In this document: one piece after another, positions 26,541 through 35,097 of the stretch
Layout: every line of letters begins with the position of its first letter
Position numbering within the stretch: position 1 is the stretch's first letter
Assembly: GCA_017432325.1 (NCBI GenBank)
Contig: JAFRJJ010000081.1
Span: 27,292-91,291 of the forward strand
Direction: 5' to 3'
From: Solobacterium sp.
GTDB taxonomy: Bacteria > Bacillota_I > Bacilli_A > Erysipelotrichales > Erysipelotrichaceae
DNA length: 64,000 bases
Made by a program: the position numbers and the translations under genes
Notes under the pieces: model-generated
The model's database searches: none
What the model was told of the DNA's origin: nothing
What the model saw: only the letters and a program-made list of their open reading frames with translations

Positions 26541-28817
26541 TTTTCTGAGTTTTAGTATCGTGTCTATGATCATCAGCAGGATGAATCCGGCTGTACCTGC
26601 GATCGTTGCGTACATTCCGGCTTTCAGTCCGACCGGAGTGAATGTGCCGACGATCTTGTTTGTTCCCGCAGTGACCGGGATGCCGATGAGGCCTCCGCTC
26701 ACAGCATATGTTTTAACCTGTCTGCCGTTGACCGTTACCGACCATCCTTTATGCCAGGGGACTGACATGACAGCAAATCCCGGCTCGTTTGCCGTGATCG
26801 TCGCATAGAAGTTGTTCCCGTCCGGAACAGCTTCTTCAAATCCCGTGATCTCTTCATTTCCCAGCAGTGCTTTGATCTCATCATAGTCATCCGGGTGAAC
26901 GATCAGCACTGACCGGAGCAGGCCGGTCATGGACGGATCATAGTCATCATACGTCATGATGTCCGTATAGGTTTTACCGAAGTTATAATAATCTTCATTT
27001 CTGTATACCGGCATGCCTGCGTAATCTGTGATGTATTCCGCGTTGGTAAACGGTACCTGGCTTTTTTCCGCGACGACTGCGTATTTCGTAGAGACCAGAG
27101 TCATGATATCGGGATTCGTGATATTGAAGGTCCATGGCAGATAGTCCTGTACATGTTCCTGATCGAGAAGCTTGAGATCATTCGTGCTGGCTGTGTATGT
27201 ACTGTCATAGGCCATCAATCCCATCAGATCATAGTAGAGGTTGAAATTTGTGCTCAGGCCCCAATAGACGCCCCAGGAATCGATATAGTGCCTGACGACT
27301 TCCTGACGGCTTTCAGGGTCAAACTGCGCGACCCATTCCTGATAATAGCCTTTTTCACCGAGAATAGATGCAGTGCGGTCCATATCCACCTTGTTCAGAT
27401 AATTGAATGAAGGGGAACCGAAATATGTAAACCACGATACCAGACACAGTTCCGCCAGGATGACGGGCAGCAGGACTTTCGTTATCCGGTAATACAGGGC
27501 AGCTCCTGTGACCAGAAGCGACGGCAGACAGATCAGTACCAGATAATAGTCGTCTTTGATCAATGACAGTTCTTTGCCATCCGCAATTGCGATCAGGGCA
27601 GTACCTGCCGCAAGTACGATGGAAGCTGCCAGCAGCGACCAAAGGAGTACATGCCGGTCCATGTCAGGCTCCTCGATCAGCGGCAGGATCATTGCGATCA
27701 GGAAGAAGCTGACTGAGCCGAGCCAGCGGAAGGAAGGCTCACTGAACCCGTGCATTGCGCTGGACAGGATCGGAATCAGAGCGACAAGCGATATAACGAT
27801 CATAGAGATCAGAGAACTCTTTTCCCTGTGCTTTCCGAACAGATACTGCGGGACCATCAGGGAACAGAGGGAAGATCCCCAGAGGAATACTGCCATGACA
27901 GAGTAGTTTTCCGTATTGTAGGAATAAAGCTTCGAAATTTCCGCGCCTCTGTTTGCCAGCATGCTGGTAGGGGTGAACAGCCCTGTCAGGTAATCGAGAT
28001 ACGGAAGCACTGATTCAAAGACCAGTGTAGCGCTCCTGGCTCCGACACGGGAATTGGACAGGATGGAGATCGCTTCCGGCACTACAACAACACCGCTCAT
28101 GGCAAATCCGATCAGGTAGCAACCGATCAGCTTGAAGGCGGATGCCCACATGCCTTTCATGGTGTGATACTCGCGGTCCCACCGCCAGATAAAGTAAAGA
28201 ATGGTAAACAGTGATACAGAATAGAAGAGGTAATAATTGTTGACGAACAGGAAGAAGACCATCAGGATAAACAGTCCTTTTTTTCTGTCCATGATATATC
28301 TGTCGATCCCTGCGAAATACAGCGGCAGGAAGACAAAGAAGGACGCGAAGAACGGATGCATCATCGTCTGCAGGTTGTAGGCGCTGAACGCGAAGATCAA
28401 TGATCCGGTCAGCTTCGTCCGTCTGCTGTAATGATTGACTGACGCGTAATACAGGAAACAGAATCCCGCTGTCAGGAATTTCAGATATGTCTGGATCGTA
28501 ATGATATCCGTATATGGCATGTCCGTCAGGGCAAACGGATAATCAAACGGATCCTGGAAATAGAACAGTTTGGTAGAGTAGAAGTCATTCCCCAGAAAGC
28601 TTGACCAGCTCCAGAAGGGAAGTGTTCCGCTGTTCCGCCAGTTCTGCAGTATCGTTCTGAGATTTTCAAAGTTCGATGCGTACAGTGTCCGCATATCCCA
28701 GTCCAGGATGAAAGCACGTCCCGTCCTCAGATACGGAACGAATATCACTGCACATACGATATTCAGGAGTACTGCCAGCAGCAGTACTGTCACGATGCTG
28801 TTTTCTTTCTGTTTCAT
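26535..28817 (-). CDS. yfhO: YfhO-family polytopic membrane protein
   Basis: A 760-residue protein with about 13 hydrophobic segments and a large extracytoplasmic C-terminal region before the last span. The opening loop (RTGRAFILDWDMRTLYA, then LRTILQ and SFLGNDFYS) fits the YfhO family, whose Bacillus member works with the GT2 CsbB to glycosylate lipoteichoic acid outside the membrane from an undecaprenyl-phosphate sugar. A CsbB-like GT2 lies at 31033 behind a promoter that shares an operator-like block with the region next to this gene's start. The start codon is 8 bases from an extended -10 with no ribosome site, so it looks leaderless. Confidence 0.83.
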   Translation of the reverse strand: MKQKENSIVTVLLLAVLLNIVCAVIFVPYLRTGRAFILDWDMRTLYASNFENLRTILQNWRNSGTLPFWSWSSFLGNDFYSTKLFYFQDPFDYPFALTDMPYTDIITIQTYLKFLTAGFCFLYYASVNHYSRRTKLTGSLIFAFSAYNLQTMMHPFFASFFVFLPLYFAGIDRYIMDRKKGLFILMVFFLFVNNYYLFYSVSLFTILYFIWRWDREYHTMKGMWASAFKLIGCYLIGFAMSGVVVVPEAISILSNSRVGARSATLVFESVLPYLDYLTGLFTPTSMLANRGAEISKLYSYNTENYSVMAVFLWGSSLCSLMVPQYLFGKHREKSSLISMIVISLVALIPILSSAMHGFSEPSFRWLGSVSFFLIAMILPLIEEPDMDRHVLLWSLLAASIVLAAGTALIAIADGKELSLIKDDYYLVLICLPSLLVTGAALYYRITKVLLPVILAELCLVSWFTYFGSPSFNYLNKVDMDRTASILGEKGYYQEWVAQFDPESRQEVVRHYIDSWGVYWGLSTNFNLYYDLMGLMAYDSTYTASTNDLKLLDQEHVQDYLPWTFNITNPDIMTLVSTKYAVVAEKSQVPFTNAEYITDYAGMPVYRNEDYYNFGKTYTDIMTYDDYDPSMTGLLRSVLIVHPDDYDEIKALLGNEEITGFEEAVPDGNNFYATITANEPGFAVMSVPWHKGWSVTVNGRQVKTYAVSGGLIGIPVTAGTNKIVGTFTPVGLKAGMYATIAGTAGFILLMIIDTILKLRKR

Positions 28818-28825
28818 GTTTCATT

Positions 28826-28834
28826 ATTATATCA
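28826..28834 (-). promoter_or_regulatory. Extended -10 promoter for yfhO, apparently leaderless
   Basis: The minus strand reads TGATATAAT. Its -10 ends 8 bases before the yfhO ATG at 28817. The dyad GTATGAACATAC (28842-28853) covers the region about 11-22 bases upstream of the -10, where a bound protein would interfere. Confidence 0.6.
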
Positions 28835-28836
28835 TC

Positions 28837-28863
28837 GAACTGTATGAACATACGCAAAAGCGT
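28837..28863 (+). repeat. Operator-like repeat, copy A
   Basis: A 27-base block identical to 30901-30927. It contains the dyad GTATG-AA-CATAC, and its CATACGC is the inverse of the GCGTATG overlapping the -10 exactly 90 bases downstream. It lies between the divergent promoters of yfhO and the gene at 29191. Confidence 0.7.
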
Positions 28864-28918
28864 TGAAAAGGCGGTCCTGAACCGGTTTCAAACCGGATGG
28901 ACAGAACTGATCCTGAAG

Positions 28919-28947
28919 ATGTCAAAATGATGAAAATAGCGTATGAT
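28919..28947 (+). promoter_or_regulatory. Promoter for the 29191 gene (shared type)
   Basis: ATGTCA, a 17-base spacer, and TATGAT (28942-28947). The surrounding 28 bases (28924-28951) are almost identical to those at 30988-31015, differing at one position. Confidence 0.6.
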
Positions 28948-29190
28948 TATTTGCAATAAGGATTTCTGTGACCGGTCTTCCGGCCGCAGTGCCTTGTTGG
29001 CATAACAGACCGGTCTGCCGAAAGATATATCCAGCTGCTGAAAAATGCCGCAGATGTCTGAAGAGATACGGATCTGATTCGGGTGCCTGCGAATGAAGGT
29101 TCAGCTGAACTCTCTGTTTTGCGTTTGTTTCGTACAGGCGTAAGGAAGCGGGGATGACTGTCCTGCAGCACGCTCAGGCAGGAGGTAATT

Positions 29191-30696
29191 ATGAATCCTG
29201 ATAAGAAATTCCGGAATCTGTCATTTTTGATAGTTCTGCTGTTTATACTGTCCCTGGTACCGATCATCGCTCTGATGTTTTATGCGCATCCGTTTGCGGA
29301 TGAATATACGGAACCGGTCGGAGTGTATTTTGCGCTGAAGAGCGGAAAAGGCATAGCCGGGATGACAGCAGCCGCATGGCAGTCAATGATAAGAAATTAT
29401 ATGACCTGGCAGGGAACGTATTCCGCCAAATTCGTGATGGCAATGAATCCGTCGGTTTTCGGTGACCGGTATTATTATCTTGGAATACTGACGGTTTTTT
29501 CTGCCGCGCTTCTGGAACATTTCTTTTTTCTGTATGTGCTTCTCTGCCGGATCCTCAAATTCAGAAAAAGTGAATGGATGATCGTGTCCTGCGTGACATT
29601 CCTGATCGGTGTGCATTTTATGCCTGATCCGACACAGGGAATCTTCTGGTTTGAGAGTTCGTCGTATTATCTGGGCTTCTACGGGCTCGGGCTGCTGTCG
29701 CTGGGATTATGCCTGCTGGCCGCTGTCAGTACGGCACCGGGAAGATCTTATGTATATATGATCATATCCTGTCTGACTGCTTTCCTGACAGCAGGCGGAA
29801 ATATGCAGTCAGGCATGCTGTTTGCGTTTGCGTTTCTCGCAGCTGTCATTGTTTCCTTTTATGTGCGGAATCCAAACAGATTCAGAACGATACCGCCTTT
29901 AGCTGTATTTCTTGCAGGTTTCCTGATCAGTGTCATGGCGCCGGGAAATGCTGTAAGGGGAAAAGGCAGCTATTCCGGAATCGGACCTGTGATGACTGTT
30001 TATAAGTCCCTTCATCAGGCTTGTGTTCTGCTTGACGGGTGGAGAAACCTGTTTATGATATCTCTCCTGATCGGCCTGGTCCTCCCGGTATGCATGCGCG
30101 CTGTGAAACGTATTGATTTCAGATTTCCCTATCCGCTGCTGATCACCATATATCTGTTCGGAATGTTTTCCTGTCAGTTTGCGCCGTCATTTTACGCGTA
30201 CGATATGATCGGTCCGCTGAGATCGGTCAACCCGATCTATATCAGTTTTGTCCTGCTGACAGTATTCCTCATTTATTACTGGTGCGGCTGGCTTTATGAA
30301 AAGATCAAAGATTTCGGGATGTATCAAAGCTTTGATTACGAACGTTTCTATGCATGGTATTTCCCGAAGGGGATCCTGCTGACGGCTCTCCTGTTCGGTA
30401 TCGGCTGTATTTCAAGCGACAGACTGTCTTATATCACAGGTGTCAGTGCCCTGACATCGCTGGTCAGCGGTGAAGCACAGACTTATGATGCCGAACGCTT
30501 TGAACGGGAAAGGATCTTTCTTGAAAATGAGGGTTCGAAAACCGATATGGTGATCGATGATCTGTCCGCTAAGCCTTATCTTCTGTATTTTGCGGATGGT
30601 GAACCGAAGGCAGACAGTACAAACTGGATCAACAGGGGAATCAGTACTTATTACGGATTCGAATCATTGACGAAGAAAGAAAACGGCTCCGATTGA
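29191..30696 (+). CDS. Polytopic membrane protein (DUF6056-like)
   Basis: A 501-residue protein with a strong AGGAGG site. It has about 10 hydrophobic segments. The early extracytoplasmic loop AHPFADEYTEPVGVYFALK is followed by NYMTWQGTYSAKFVMA and DPTQGIFWFESSSYYL, the same plan as the protein at 21785 (acidic pair in the first loop, MTWxG, PTQ/QxxxWE then Y). The C-terminal ~90 residues are soluble and end in NWINRGISTYYGFESL. I take it as an extracytoplasmic glycan-related membrane protein, possibly GT-C type. Its promoter is of the same type as that of the GT2 at 31033, so the two are probably expressed together. Confidence 0.6.
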   Translation: MNPDKKFRNLSFLIVLLFILSLVPIIALMFYAHPFADEYTEPVGVYFALKSGKGIAGMTAAAWQSMIRNYMTWQGTYSAKFVMAMNPSVFGDRYYYLGILTVFSAALLEHFFFLYVLLCRILKFRKSEWMIVSCVTFLIGVHFMPDPTQGIFWFESSSYYLGFYGLGLLSLGLCLLAAVSTAPGRSYVYMIISCLTAFLTAGGNMQSGMLFAFAFLAAVIVSFYVRNPNRFRTIPPLAVFLAGFLISVMAPGNAVRGKGSYSGIGPVMTVYKSLHQACVLLDGWRNLFMISLLIGLVLPVCMRAVKRIDFRFPYPLLITIYLFGMFSCQFAPSFYAYDMIGPLRSVNPIYISFVLLTVFLIYYWCGWLYEKIKDFGMYQSFDYERFYAWYFPKGILLTALLFGIGCISSDRLSYITGVSALTSLVSGEAQTYDAERFERERIFLENEGSKTDMVIDDLSAKPYLLYFADGEPKADSTNWINRGISTYYGFESLTKKENGSD

Positions 30697-30708
30697 TGCC
30701 GTTTTTTT
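30681..30708 (+). terminator. Rho-independent terminator
   Basis: AAACGGC pairs with GCCGTTT across a 10-base loop and is followed by a T-run; it overlaps the stop codon of the 29191 gene. Confidence 0.75.
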
Positions 30709-30836
30709 GGCGTGTCTGAATGAAGGATATGAATAGGTAAGATCCCGGTATCGGGAAGTATTTCGGCACAGTGAATCATATGGCTGCGTATTCCGGAAGA
30801 GGTTTTCAGTTCATAGTACACACTGGTGCTGTGAGA

Positions 30837-30869
30837 GGACAGGAGTTGATCAATCCTGTCCGGTTTTTT
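30837..30869 (+). terminator. Rho-independent terminator
   Basis: GGACAGGA pairs with TCCTGTCC around GTTGATCAA and is followed by GGTTTTTT. It isolates the downstream promoter from upstream transcription. Confidence 0.75.
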
Positions 30870-30900
30870 CATCAGCTGTCAAAGATAAATTCAAAGCACT

Positions 30901-30927
30901 GAACTGTATGAACATACGCAAAAGCGT
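30901..30927 (+). repeat. Operator-like repeat, copy B
   Basis: A 27-base block identical to 28837-28863, including the GTATG-AA-CATAC dyad. As in copy A, its CATACGC lies exactly 90 bases before an inverted GCGTATG at the -10 (31003-31009). The bases between the two conserved blocks have diverged. Confidence 0.7.
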
Positions 30928-30982
30928 GCAAAAAAGTATTCTGCAGTAAGATCTGTCTCCGGGGCAAAAGGAACTGTTGCTG

Positions 30983-31011
30983 ATGATAAAATGCTGAAAA
31001 TAGCGTATGAT
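30983..31011 (+). promoter_or_regulatory. Promoter for the 31033 gene (shared type)
   Basis: ATGATA, a 17-base spacer and TATGAT (31006-31011), followed by an AAGGTGA site and the ATG at 31033. It has the same layout as the promoter at 28919-28947. Confidence 0.65.
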
Positions 31012-31032
31012 TATTAACAGTAAGGTGAACAC

Positions 31033-32007
31033 ATGACAAAAATATCTATCGTAACGCCTTGTTACTACAACGGAATGAATCTTCCGGAAACTTATGAAGC
31101 AGTGAAAAGAGATGTCTTTGATGTCCGGAAGGATATCGATTTTGAATGGGTGCTCGTAGATGACGGATCAGGTGATGATACGCTTTTCCAGGCAGTCAAA
31201 ATACAGAAACAGGATCCCCGGGTAAAGGTCGTCAAGCTTTCCCGCAATTTCGGTGAATTCAGGGCGATCGTAGCCGGCATGAGCCAGGCTGAAGGCGAAG
31301 CTGTCGCTGTCATCAGCGCAGACCTCCAGGATCCGCCTGATCTGATCCCGGAAATGCTGGCGTCATGGGAAAAGGGAAATCTCGTGAACCTGGCTGTCAG
31401 AAAAGACAGGGAAGAATCCGCGCTCAAGAACTGGTTTGCGGATACCTATTATAAACTTGTCAGGAAATGGGTGGAACCCAATTACCCGAAACGGGGATTT
31501 GACTTCTTCCTGATCGATAAGAAGGTCGCCGATGAGCTGGTGGAAATGCAGGAAAAAAATTCCAGCATCTACCTGCAGCTGATCTGGCTCGGATATGAAC
31601 CGACGACTATCGAGTATACAAGACGCGACCGTGAGAAGGGCAAGTCCATGTGGACATATGCCAAGAGGATCAATCTGTTTATCGATACGTTCATCGTATT
31701 CTCAAACAAGCCGATCCGCTTTATCACCTGCTCGGGCGTGATCATCAGCTTCATCGGTCTGCTGAGCGCGATCTACTTTATCATTGATAAACTGAAGAAC
31801 AACGTGGCCTCAGGCTGGACTTCACTGATGGTGGTGATATTGATGCTGTCGGGATTCCAGATGGTGATGCTCGGCATTATCGGTGAATATATGTGGAGGA
31901 ATCTGGATGAGTCCAGAAACAGGCCTCTGTATGTCATAGAAAAAGTACTCAAAAAGGAGGATGTCAGTTATGAACATCATGGCGAACAATCTGAAACGAA
32001 TGTATGA
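31033..32007 (+). CDS. Polyprenyl-phosphate glycosyltransferase, DPM1/CsbB-like GT2
   Basis: A 324-residue protein. The GT2 domain has SIVTPCYYNGMNLPETY, VDDGSGDDT, LSRNFGEFRAI and SADLQDPPDL (metal site in DPM1-like enzymes), then two C-terminal membrane segments (about 232-256 and 267-292) ending in GEYMWRNLDESRNRPLYV. Known role of the family: transfer of a sugar from a nucleotide donor to undecaprenyl phosphate, for use outside the membrane after flipping. YfhO at 26535-28817 is the expected partner type. It shares 38 bases with the next gene. Confidence 0.87.
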   Translation: MTKISIVTPCYYNGMNLPETYEAVKRDVFDVRKDIDFEWVLVDDGSGDDTLFQAVKIQKQDPRVKVVKLSRNFGEFRAIVAGMSQAEGEAVAVISADLQDPPDLIPEMLASWEKGNLVNLAVRKDREESALKNWFADTYYKLVRKWVEPNYPKRGFDFFLIDKKVADELVEMQEKNSSIYLQLIWLGYEPTTIEYTRRDREKGKSMWTYAKRINLFIDTFIVFSNKPIRFITCSGVIISFIGLLSAIYFIIDKLKNNVASGWTSLMVVILMLSGFQMVMLGIIGEYMWRNLDESRNRPLYVIEKVLKKEDVSYEHHGEQSETNV

Positions 32008-33070
32008 CCAGCACGCGGATGAATTTGAAGCCAAGGCTCTGGAAGTTCTGAGAAGCGGATGGTATATCCTCGGAAATGAACTGAGATCCTTTGAAGGGGA
32101 ATTCGCGCAGTACATCGGTTCGAAGTATTGTGTAGGCCTGGCCAGCGGACTGGACGCGCTCTGGATCGCGTTCCGCGCACTGGGCATCGGAGTCGGTGAC
32201 GAAGTGATCGTCAGTTCCAATGCTTACATTGCATGTGTCATGGGCATTACGATGAACAATGCTTCACCTGTGTTTGTCGAGCCTGATCAGTACGGCAACA
32301 TTGATGCGGAAAAGATCGAAGAAAAGATCACGGATAAAACAAAGGCGATCCTTGCGGTACACCTGTACGGTCAGAGCTGCGATATGACAAAGATCATGGA
32401 GCTTGCGGAGAAATATGACCTGAAGGTCGTGGAAGACTGCGCGCAGAGCCACGGTACAGAATGGCAGGGCAGAAAGACCGGAACATTCGGTGATATCGCA
32501 TGCTTCAGTTTCTATCCGACGAAGAACCTCGGTGCCTTCGGTGACGGCGGTGCCATTACTACGGATGACGAAGGATACGCTGATGCGATCAGAACGATCC
32601 GCAATTACGGCAGTAAGGTTCATTACCAGAACGAAGTTGTCGGCACCAACAGCCGTCTCGATGAACTGCAGGCAGGCCTGCTGAGAGTCAAACTGAAGTA
32701 CCTGGATGAACTGAACGCGGAACGCATGGCCATTGCAAAGCGTTATGATACAGAGGTCCATAACCCCTGGATCACATATCTGCCGACAAGACCCGGTTCA
32801 AACAATATCTACCATCAGTATGAAATACTCAGCCCGTACCGGGATGAACTGATCGAATATCTGCTGGCAAAAGGCATCCATACGATCATCCATTATCCGA
32901 TCCCGCCGCATCTTTCCAATGCCTATAAGTATCTGGGCTTTGTGAAGGGTGATCTGCCGGTCGCTGAGAAATACGCAGACACGATCCTGTCGCTGCCGAT
33001 GTACAACGGTATAACAGAAGAAGAACAGACCTATGTGATCAATGCACTGAATGCATTCAGAACGGAGTGA
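31970..33070 (+). CDS. DegT-family sugar-nucleotide aminotransferase, FdtB/QdtB type
   Basis: A 366-residue protein. ATG 31970 is chosen because AAAGGAGG ends 9 bases before it; the ATG at 31961 touches the site. Key features: SGLDALWIAFRALGIG, VSSNAYIACVMGI, EDCAQSHG (D156 contacts the PLP pyridine) and FSFYPTKNLGAFGDGGAI with K185 as the Schiff-base lysine. This fits dTDP-3-amino-3,6-dideoxyhexose transaminases (FdtB/QdtB). The next gene encodes the matching 3,4-ketoisomerase, three bases downstream, which supports the assignment. The substrate precursor comes from RmlA and RmlB at 48.7-51.5 kb. Confidence 0.87.
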   Translation: MNIMANNLKRMYDQHADEFEAKALEVLRSGWYILGNELRSFEGEFAQYIGSKYCVGLASGLDALWIAFRALGIGVGDEVIVSSNAYIACVMGITMNNASPVFVEPDQYGNIDAEKIEEKITDKTKAILAVHLYGQSCDMTKIMELAEKYDLKVVEDCAQSHGTEWQGRKTGTFGDIACFSFYPTKNLGAFGDGGAITTDDEGYADAIRTIRNYGSKVHYQNEVVGTNSRLDELQAGLLRVKLKYLDELNAERMAIAKRYDTEVHNPWITYLPTRPGSNNIYHQYEILSPYRDELIEYLLAKGIHTIIHYPIPPHLSNAYKYLGFVKGDLPVAEKYADTILSLPMYNGITEEEQTYVINALNAFRTE

Positions 33071-33073
33071 CAT

Positions 33074-33484
33074 ATGGAACTGTACAGAATGCTCGTATTC
33101 AATGAGCTTGGTGATGAAAGAGGCAATCTGGTCGCAATCGAAGGCGGCCAGGATATCCCGTTTGAGATCCAGCGCGTCTTCTACATGTACGGGACGGACA
33201 ATACGATGGTCAGGGGGAAGCACGCAAACAGGCAGTCACAGTTTGTCCTGATCAATGTCAGCGGATCCAGCAGGATCAGGATCACGGACGGAAAGGGGCA
33301 TGAGGCTGTTGTTTCTCTCGACAAGCCAAGGACCGGCGTATTCATTCCGCGGATGATCTGGAAGGAAATGTATGACTTCTCCGATGACTCCGTACTGCTC
33401 TGCCTGACGGACACGCATTATGACGGTTCGGAATATATCCGTGACTTTGATGCATATGTCAGGGAAGTCAACGAGGAAGCCTGA
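33074..33484 (+). CDS. dTDP-4-keto-6-deoxyglucose 3,4-ketoisomerase, FdtA/QdtA-type cupin
   Basis: A 136-residue single-domain cupin with a GGAG site. RGNLVAIEGG, IQRVFYMYG (Y37) and VRGKHANRQSQFVLINVSG match the FdtA/QdtA/WxcM family, which isomerises dTDP-4-keto- to dTDP-3-keto-6-deoxyhexose for transamination by FdtB/QdtB. In characterised FdtA the motif is H-A-H; here it is H50-A-N52, so one of the two histidines is Asn. This may mark a subgroup or changed stereochemistry. Fdt (galacto) and Qdt (gluco) outcomes cannot be told apart by eye. Followed by a strong terminator. Confidence 0.85.
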   Translation: MELYRMLVFNELGDERGNLVAIEGGQDIPFEIQRVFYMYGTDNTMVRGKHANRQSQFVLINVSGSSRIRITDGKGHEAVVSLDKPRTGVFIPRMIWKEMYDFSDDSVLLCLTDTHYDGSEYIRDFDAYVREVNEEA

Positions 33485-33498
33485 AAAAACGGAACATG

Positions 33499-33533
33499 AA
33501 AAGCAATTGCACAACCCGGCAATTGCTTTTTTG
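33499..33533 (+). terminator. Rho-independent terminator
   Basis: AAAAGCAATTG pairs with CAATTGCTTTT around CACAACCCGG-type loop, followed by TT. It ends the 31.0-33.5 kb operon. Confidence 0.85.
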
Positions 33534-33649
33534 TGATATGACGGGTGAACCGCTGCACCCATGCGGTGATATCCGATGGCTCTTATGGGCGGAGTCCTCT
33601 TCGCTGGCAGACAGATCGGTTCCTGTGTTTCTTCTGGTCCTCCTGCAGT

Positions 33650-33676
33650 GAAACGGCTAATCGGACAGCCGTTTCA
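33650..33676 (-). terminator. Possible terminator of the MATE gene
   Basis: GAAACGGCTA and AGCCGTTTC pair on the minus strand, overlapping the stop of the MATE gene, but the following U-run is short. Confidence 0.35.
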
Positions 33677-35024
33677 GATTCCTCCATCTTCCCGAGAAGA
33701 AATAAGGGAATACCACCATGCCGTAGCCGTAGGAGGCGATGGCGGATCCGTACCAGTATCCCTGCAGTCCGAAACCAAGGATCGAACCGAGCAGTATGGT
33801 CAGACCGATACGAAGGATAAATCCCTCAGCGATGCCCATAATAAAGTTGATCCGTGACTGACCGAGTCCGTTGATCAGAGCAAGGCTGGGCGAACGTACG
33901 GAAAAACCCAGGAAGGTGATTGCGGCCACAGGGGCATACAGATGCGACATAGCCAGAACATCGGGATCACTGGCAAACAGTCCGAATACCATTTCCGGTA
34001 CCGCCATGATCCACAGGCTCAGCAGTGAGGTGAAGGCAAGCACTGTAAAGAAGTCGGTGAAGAAAACTCTTCTGACCCGGTCGGGTTTGCCGGCTCCGAA
34101 ACTCTGACCGATAATCGAAGCGCCGGAAGTGTTGAGGGCATTTGCGACGATCAATGCGATGCTCGAAAGCTTGGCACCGGCGCCGGTGATCGCGGAAGCC
34201 GCAACACCGTAAGTGTTGACATGCGAGGATACAAACAGCGTGGAAATACTGGCAGCGCTTGTCTGTATTGCGATCGGAATACCAAGCTTCAGGATCTTTT
34301 TCATATTGTCCGGCACAATACGGAAACTGGAACGTCTGAAATCAAAGCAGAACTGTTCTTTATTCCGGTACAGATAGCTCAAGGCAAGGATCAGAGAGGT
34401 TCCCTGGGCAAGAACCGTCGCAATCGCTGCACCGGCCGGACCGATCCGGAAATAACCGACAAACAGAAGGTCGAGAATGATATTCATAATTGCAGCATAC
34501 CCGATAAAGATCATCGGATGGCGGGAATCGCCCATGCCTCTCAGGATCGCACTGACAGCGTTGTAGCCGAAGATAAATACCAGACCGAAGGAACAGCAGA
34601 TCACATATGCTCTTGCACCGGCATAGGACAGTGCAGGTACATTGAGGATCCTGAGAAACGGATCGAGGGACAGGATGCTTATCAGCATCAGTCCGAGTCC
34701 GGAGATCACAAGGAACGAGAACATTGTACCGATGACTTCATTCAGTTCCCTGCGTTTATTCGCACCGATATACTGGGAAACGATGATCTGACCGGCTGTC
34801 GCAAATCCCATGCCGATAAAGGTATACAGATGCATGACATCACCGCCGACCGATACCGCGGACAAACCGGTGCTGCCTTCAAACCGTCCGACGATCATCA
34901 TGTCCGCCATGTTGTATATCGTCTGCAGAAGATTTGAGATCATAACGGGGATCGCCAGTCTGTAAAGTGTGAGAGCGGTATTGCCGACTGTCAGATCCCG
35001 GATCAGTTTCTTATTCTGTGCCAT
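33657..35024 (-). CDS. MATE-family multidrug/metabolite efflux transporter
   Basis: A 455-residue protein from ATG 35024, which has AAGGAG 5-6 bases upstream; the open frame upstream to about 35126 is leader and promoter. It has 12 hydrophobic segments in two related halves, opening with GNTALTLYRLAIPVMISNLL and containing TIYNMADMMIVGRF and QIIVSQYIGANKRRELNEVI, typical of the DinF/NorM group. The family exports cationic drugs or metabolites using an ion gradient. It belongs to the MOP superfamily like Wzx, but this sequence is MATE rather than flippase. Its leader contains a terminator-like hairpin and a short reading frame, suggesting attenuation. Confidence 0.88.
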   Translation of the reverse strand: MAQNKKLIRDLTVGNTALTLYRLAIPVMISNLLQTIYNMADMMIVGRFEGSTGLSAVSVGGDVMHLYTFIGMGFATAGQIIVSQYIGANKRRELNEVIGTMFSFLVISGLGLMLISILSLDPFLRILNVPALSYAGARAYVICCSFGLVFIFGYNAVSAILRGMGDSRHPMIFIGYAAIMNIILDLLFVGYFRIGPAGAAIATVLAQGTSLILALSYLYRNKEQFCFDFRRSSFRIVPDNMKKILKLGIPIAIQTSAASISTLFVSSHVNTYGVAASAITGAGAKLSSIALIVANALNTSGASIIGQSFGAGKPDRVRRVFFTDFFTVLAFTSLLSLWIMAVPEMVFGLFASDPDVLAMSHLYAPVAAITFLGFSVRSPSLALINGLGQSRINFIMGIAEGFILRIGLTILLGSILGFGLQGYWYGSAIASYGYGMVVFPYFFSGRWRNLKRLSD

Positions 35025-35035
35025 AAATACTCCTT

Positions 35036-35076
35036 GAAACAAAACAGGGCGCTGCCATTGATTCGGCAGCACCCTG
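35036..35076 (-). promoter_or_regulatory. Terminator-like hairpin in the MATE leader (possible attenuator)
   Basis: On the minus strand CAGGGTGCTGCC and GGCAGCGCCCTG form a 12-base-pair stem around GAATCAAT, followed by TTTTGTTTC. It lies between the MATE promoter (35098-35126) and its ribosome site. A short frame starts ATG CAC ACA GGG just before the stem, with an AGGAAG site, runs through the whole hairpin and overlaps the MATE start; translation of it would melt the stem. Confidence 0.5.
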
Positions 35077-35097
35077 TGTGCATCCAGCTTCCTAGGT

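Larger units (their letters stand above)
28818..29190. other. Intergenic regulatory region with shared promoter block and structured leader
   Basis: These 373 bases contain the leaderless yfhO promoter (minus), an operator-like dyad at 28842-28853, a plus-strand promoter at 28919-28947, and a ~235-base leader before the gene at 29191. The leader has a nested hairpin (28971-29014) and a GTTCAGCTGAAC dyad near 29100, but I recognise no known riboswitch. No convincing gene is present on either strand. Confidence 0.6.
30697..31032. other. Intergenic region with second terminator and shared promoter block
   Basis: These 336 bases hold a second strong terminator (30837-30869), then the repeat block and promoter (30901-31011) of the GT2 gene. 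The ~130 bases between the two terminators show no recognisable gene; a short minus-strand reading frame there runs through both hairpins. Confidence 0.6.

Noticed and set aside
29099..29112. GTTCAGCTGAAC dyad as an operator
   Set aside because: Short, single copy and inside the leader; no second copy was found to support protein binding.
30651..30872. Minus-strand 73-codon frame between the 29191 and 31033 genes
   Set aside because: It runs through two terminator hairpins, has no ribosome site and no homologue that I recognise. A decayed divergent gene next to repeat copy B cannot be excluded but is not supported.
33657..35024. MATE gene considered as a fourth Wzx flippase
   Set aside because: Its motifs are those of DinF/NorM-type MATE transporters, and it has its own promoter, leader and strand, separate from the glycan operons.
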